DNA of 64,000 bases, taken from positions 1,736,001 to 1,800,000 of the forward strand of contig JBAJFG010000079.1 of assembly GCA_037903475.1 (NCBI GenBank), read 5' to 3'. Shown piece after piece: positions 59,037 to 64,000 of the stretch. The stretch comes from Ancylostoma caninum (Eukaryota; Nematoda; Chromadorea; Rhabditida; Ancylostomatidae). A program made the position numbers and the translations under genes. Below the pieces are notes generated by a model. That model did not search any database, had not been told where the DNA came from, and worked only from the letters and a program-made list of their open reading frames with translations. Each line of letters opens with the position of its first letter. Positions within the stretch are counted from its first letter, which is position 1.

Positions 59037-62000
59037 GTACTAGACGCCTGCAAATGCTTGGTTCTCTCTGACGAACAGCTTCGAGGTGTAATGGCTGCGT
59101 TACATGATGGAATGGAGAAGGGTCTGAAAAAGGGATGTCGTGAGTAATCATAGCATGCCATTTTGCTTCCGTTATTCCGTTAGTAGCTTCGTCAGATGTA
59201 ACATACGAGATTCGTCACTTATTTTTGCCCGGGCATTGGAAATAAACAAGTAATTAGGGACAAACTTCTAGAACTCACAAGACTACTAGTAAATCGAGTT
59301 GCTCAAGATCCAGCGGCGGTATCCATTTCTTGGCCTACTATACTCATACCTGGGCCTATGGCACAATTGCGAAAGAAATTAAAGAAAATTATGAGAACGA
59401 AATATTACATGTCCTCATATCCTATCACAAAGTTTGTGTGGAACAGTTGTATGGAAACTTTTGGGTGTGAACGATCGCAAGAATAACGTCGGTATGAAGT
59501 ATTCCATATGCCTGCCACCAAACATCACGCTGGAAGTTGAGCATGATCATTAAATAGAACGTGATTATGGGATTTACTCTCAGTATTATGTTATTCCTTG
59601 AGAAAACGTGTGGGTTAACCACAAACCACTCCGAACTCCTAGAAAATTCAAACTGCATGATAGTAATTTCTAAGCTTCTTTGACATCGTAGCCAACTCCT
59701 TGAAATTCTAGAAGATGGTTAAGACGAGACGACAGGAGCATAGATGCTATGGGGATGAGAATGCATTTACAGTAGCAATTGATACATGTTGCACAATTCA
59801 TACCCATACCGAAATTGAAAAAAAAACAGAAGAAAGCGAAAATGCATTTTGAACCTCACCACGCGCATGCACTTCGTGGGCAGCCCTGCTAGCGAATCCA
59901 GAGACATTTCTGCATCCGCGCAGCGTCCACACGCGACTGCGTCCCACGAATCTCGCCTAATCTTCGGACTATGCCTCGTTTTCTACCGAGCCTCATTAGG
60001 ACGATCGAGTTCTCTAGGACTCTAATCTCCGCCAAAGTGGAGAGTAGTCTGAGGTCTACCTGCAAACTAGGTCATTAGATACTTCTCACTTGATCAGTAA
60101 ATGTTACTACAAACCCGCATAGTTCTCTGGTTATTTCCATAACAAAGCCAAAATGGTGTCTCTCGCCGTTGCTCCAGATTTTGTCCCAAACATGATGAGA
60201 GGGCGTCCTGTCAAGCGGGATTCTCGCACGAATCTGAGCTGAAAACTGACACGCAGTACGTGCCGCTTAAAAATGAGGCTTTGCAGTACTTAGTCTTACT
60301 TATGAGCCGCTTGTCGGGGTTAATCTTCGGCTACATTAGCTTACTTCAATGAAGTTCATAAACCGACTCTCTCAAAGTGAAGGTGGTTGAGTTTCATCTG
60401 AGGTCATACATCGCTCTCATTGGCAGGAGGGCAACATAGCCGTGCCCAAACCATCACCTAACCATCACGAATACGTAACTACAGCTGCTTCCGCCCGAGA
60501 AATCACATTGGAGCTGTAAGACATCTGTGTTCTCATCTATACCACTCAGATGGTGCTGTGGTTTAAATAGAATTCTGCTCAGAATCTCGGCAACAACTAT
60601 CTAACCAGCTTTCAGAGAGCTAAATTTCTGACTGCTCACATCAGCTCTTCCAGGCGAGCTCTGAGAGTTTCAAAAAGCTGCAAATTAGAAATGAAATCGT
60701 TTCCACATTGGATTTCCCGAACAAGAAGATCTAATTCTCAAGTAGTTCTTCATTAGGGCACTTTTTTTAATGGTTCAGAATGAAGACTGAGGGAATAAAT
60801 AAAGCCGATCAGAAATGAATGATTTTCCTTTAGCGAGTACATAAATATTAATAACGAATTCGCAGTACTCCCTTAAAAGTCCTTGAACAGTACAATGCCA
60901 TCCGTAATTTGGAAAAAAAAAACGAGAAATTCTAGAAACATAACTAGGAACGTTCGCAAAATTAGTTTTTCTAAGCTTTTTCCTTTCGCTGACATAGCTT
61001 CACTGGCCATTGTAGCCTTTGAACACTTGTTTTGAACAGTTTCAGCAGATTGAAACAGAATATAAAACCTACACAACTCACGATGTGAATGCCTGTGGTG
61101 CGATTATCACTTCCTATTTTGCGTTACCACTAGAATACCCTACAATACCCTACCACATGCGAAGAATTCCTTCATCTCTGCATGATAACTGGGGGGGGGT
61201 ATCAGTATGAATCTAGTAAAATATTTTTGAGATAAGCTGGAAGAATAATTACTCTGCCATCCCCTTCAGAGATTCGGAGAGAGCAAATACAGGCTAAACA
61301 CGTCTCGATAGCAATTACACGATGTCAAAACTTATTTTGTCCCCACGAACTGCGACAGCCCCGCAAAGGTTGTGATTGGGTGCGATGCACTGGTTTGTAT
61401 GTCGCAAATCTGGGATGGCAGCTCAATTTCAGCGCAGAGCTGTGTTCCTAATGAGGACTCAGGTGAGCGCATGCTCAACTAAGCTTATTCAAAAGTTTTC
61501 CTGAACGCGCATCCACTTTCCGCAGCAGCGCTCACTGGCCACAGCGGTCCTGCGGCGGGCTCGATTTGTTTCCGCTGAAGCGGAGGAACGACTGAGCTCC
61601 GATACTCAATCACCGGCTTATATACACCTCTAATTGGTACGGCAACTGTATCGCCACGCGGCAAGGAGCGGGTAGAACGCAGATTGAACGGCGCGGGTAG
61701 AACGCAGGTTGAGCGACACCACAGTTAATGGGTGGCAGCTAGCCTCCTTAATGCGGCCGAAACACGAGGTGTGCTCCTCGTATCAGTCGGAACGCAGCAG
61801 TTCTTTTCTCAGGCAGCAATATCTGCTTTTATTACTTGGGGATGTTGCTTGGCAGGTTTTGCTTTGCCTTATCCTCTTATCCAGAGCTAGTAAAATAGTT
61901 TCAAAAAATAGTTTCAAAATGAAAAGCTAGTAGGTAACTGTTTCTCCAGTGTGATGATTACGTCATAATAGTTCGCAGTCTTTCTCTAGCAAAAGCTCGC

Positions 62001-63359
62001 AAACTATTATTTCAAAGCTTGTTAGCAGGTCGTTTCTGGGAAATCCCTCTTTGCATTTGCTCTAGTAGCTCTGAGAGCTAGGGGATGTAAAGTGCAGTTC
62101 TCTCTTTTCTCATACATTTCTCGCTGAGGGGTTACCATTTTACAGCTAAAAAAATACAAACGGGCAGACGGTCGACGTTTCTCGGTCATTCCACTCGCAA
62201 ACGAGTGAAGCATGGAGGCCCTCTTGATGAAGGAGAAAGAAAAACAGTACATAAAGACACCCATGGACAGGCTAGAAGTACCACGAAAGAAGAAGACTAC
62301 AAATAGAACCTATCCCAACAATTACCTTTTGCTAACCACCAAACTCCAGCGTTACATTTCGTTATCCGCTGTAATGGGATATCGTTTGAAGTGGGAACCA
62401 CTCAGTTACAATCGGTAGCCGCCCTCCAAAAAAGAAAAACATAAAGTGTAAGAAAGAATCAACTCATGGGCAACATCTAGGTCCCTTGATGACTAAAATG
62501 ATCCTCTCCTAAAATGTACCTGTCAGAGTTGTTGCAGTTGTCATCTTGGAACTAGGTTAGTTTTCGCTCCTCTGGCGGGTGAGATAAGATGAGGTGACTC
62601 CTCACAACTCGGCGCGCTCACGATTCCAGTGTTTATAATGAGGATGCCGGTGAATTGATTCGGAATCTAATTTGGGAAGATTGGTACTGCTGCGGGATGA
62701 AAAAGGGGAGGACCCGAACGCAGGTCTTTCCCTCTGAGGCTATAAGAAGCTTGCAAAAGGTGGTTTGTATACTACTTTAGGATACTTTAGGATATATGCC
62801 ATACCCGTACACGTTCCCATTCCTGTAGCGCAACGAATAAATAGGCCAAGATGTGGAAGCATGTAAAGAATATGAGGTTTGTATGGCCCGTCCTCATGCC
62901 GTACACGAAAAATGTGACCTGCTACACCTCTTCTTCAAAATCCACATTTTCCTACAAAACCTCTATTGCAGTGAAAAGGAAGTATTTTCTGAACGACATT
63001 GATGAAAATTGTCGTAATGCGCTAAATCCATTCCATAATGAAATGCTATAAACTAGTATGAAAATAATATCGGTTACGGCTGAAAAGTAGGGTGCGGATC
63101 AGCATTGAGTTAAAACGCCGCGAGGATTCCTCACCACCTTATCATACTCAACTTTTCAGCTCCTAATGTCGGCCTCAAAATGATCCCATCTTACGTACGT
63201 GCTATCCCCAACGGAACGGAAGTTGGAGATTTCCTAGCTTTGGATCTTGGAGGCACGAATTTTCGTGTGCTCCTCATAAAGCTCAAAGGACATGATGCTG
63301 AAATGATAGGAAAGGTCTACGAGATTCCCCAGTCGATCCAGCGGGGAACTGGTGAAGCT
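59037..63359 (+). CDS. Hexokinase, two internal exons (partial)
   Basis: It phosphorylates glucose to glucose-6-phosphate at the start of glycolysis in the cytosol. Exon 59037-59139 encodes [20 protein letters not shown] and continues to MEKGLKKGC, the helical lead-in typical of hexokinases. Exon 63160-63359 encodes [20 protein letters not shown] followed by [15 protein letters not shown], the phosphate-binding loop, and continues to RGTGEA. The junction is phase 1 to phase 1 across a 4.0-kb intron, and the second donor (GCT/GTGAGT) is phase 0. The sequence follows animal hexokinases closely and I recall C. elegans hxk-1 as similar. The intron contains no other gene; it holds a repeat copy at 59391 and a GGGTAGAACGCAG duplication near 61670-61710. 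The window ends in TTGTATTCCAG at 64000, probably the acceptor of the next exon. Confidence 0.9.
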
Positions 63360-64000
63360 GTGAGTGTTTTCAACAGATATCGTAGAATAATTATTCATCT
63401 ATTGGTTCATCCATACTCCATAAGAGCACAGAGCACAACATTTGTCCATAAATCATGTCACGAAATAGATCACATAATCACGTAAATATAACAACAATCG
63501 GATGAGGTGTGCTGTGACTCAAATCAGCTGTTGTTTCCGTCTACAGCTGTTCACTTTCCCAAGCTATTTTTCAGCATAATTCCAACACTCCTGTTTCGAA
63601 ACTTTCCGTAACTCTCCTCAATTCTATTACACTTGCCAGCTACCGCTGAATTTGGGAATACACTGCAGTCAGAAAGTACCTAAAAGTACCTGAAAGAAAG
63701 AAGTACCTACAAGTGGCGTGAAAGTTACGTCCGCTCTGTGACGTGATTCGTCCCAAGTGTTCGGTCTGGATACTCATTTTTGTATTTAAAATAGAGATAC
63801 AAAATAGCTCTAACACCTCGTTTGCTAAGATTTCAAGTTCACAACGATGCAGATGAAGTTAAAATCTTCTTCGCTGTTGTTGTCGTACCTATATTTCACC
63901 AGAGCGAGATCAAACTTCCACTTGGTTCACCACACAACTGTTCAATACGAACACTGGGAACAAGTTTGATTTCTCTAATATACGAGATATTGTATTCCAG
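63360..64000 (+). other. Hexokinase intron, ending at a probable acceptor
   Basis: It starts GTGAGTGTTTTC after the P-loop exon. No further hexokinase exon (expected to begin with a helix like LFDHIA) is readable before the end. The last bases GATATTGTATTCCAG fit a 3' splice site exactly at the window edge. Confidence 0.6.

Overview
The window is eukaryotic nuclear DNA from a nematode, most likely a strongylid such as a hookworm. The evidence is AT-rich DNA with small GT-AG introns, a polyadenylated intron-containing histone H1 gene, a DNase II gene of the NUC-1 type with a probable trans-splice acceptor 18 bases before its ATG, a hexokinase whose closest remembered match is C. elegans hxk-1, a nematode-type two-repeat WYKxGxP protein, and mariner ends of the TTAGGTTGGT type known from hookworms. 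The genus is inference.

Most of the real genes are broken into exons too short for an ORF list and were rebuilt by reading splice sites and phases. Four cellular genes are supported: (1) 6318-8373 minus, a 10-exon DNase II of 358 residues with both catalytic HSK motifs; (2) 34927-37650 plus, a 4-exon histone H1 of 202 residues; (3) 40759-43133 plus, a 7-exon protein of 343 residues made of two related halves; (4) 59037 to beyond 64000 plus, two internal exons of a hexokinase, with its first exon not found and the rest beyond the window. A decayed rpl-38 copy lies just after gene 3.

The remainder is mobile and repetitive DNA. There is one long open Penelope-like element (RT plus GIY-YIG, 53056-55446) and at least three decayed relatives (about 2.8-3.6 kb, 15.9-16.7 kb, 28.8-30.95 kb). 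They are accompanied by hammerhead-ribozyme-like motifs, several of which lie about 100 bases upstream of a shared peptide start (MPxF...WKLL). Other mobile DNA includes a mariner with both ends, a mariner fragment, a CR1-like LINE end split by a 215-bp MITE with a 10-bp target duplication, a Tc1-like non-autonomous element, six copies of an AGGGCAATTTATACTAG short repeat, several foldback elements, and three arrays rich in TTCGAATATTCGAA.

The most unusual structure is at 26.66-28.82 kb. A 2.16-kb unit with 30-bp inverted ends sits precisely inside a Penelope relic and carries two very long GT tracts. Between the tracts is a 916-bp segment that is almost identical to the DNA 316 bp upstream of the histone H1 start codon 6.2 kb away. 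It looks like recent capture of host flanking DNA by a mobile element, although the long GT tracts also make an assembly artefact possible.

No tRNA, rRNA, CRISPR or operon-like structure was seen. The genes are unrelated single transcription units separated by transposon-rich DNA.
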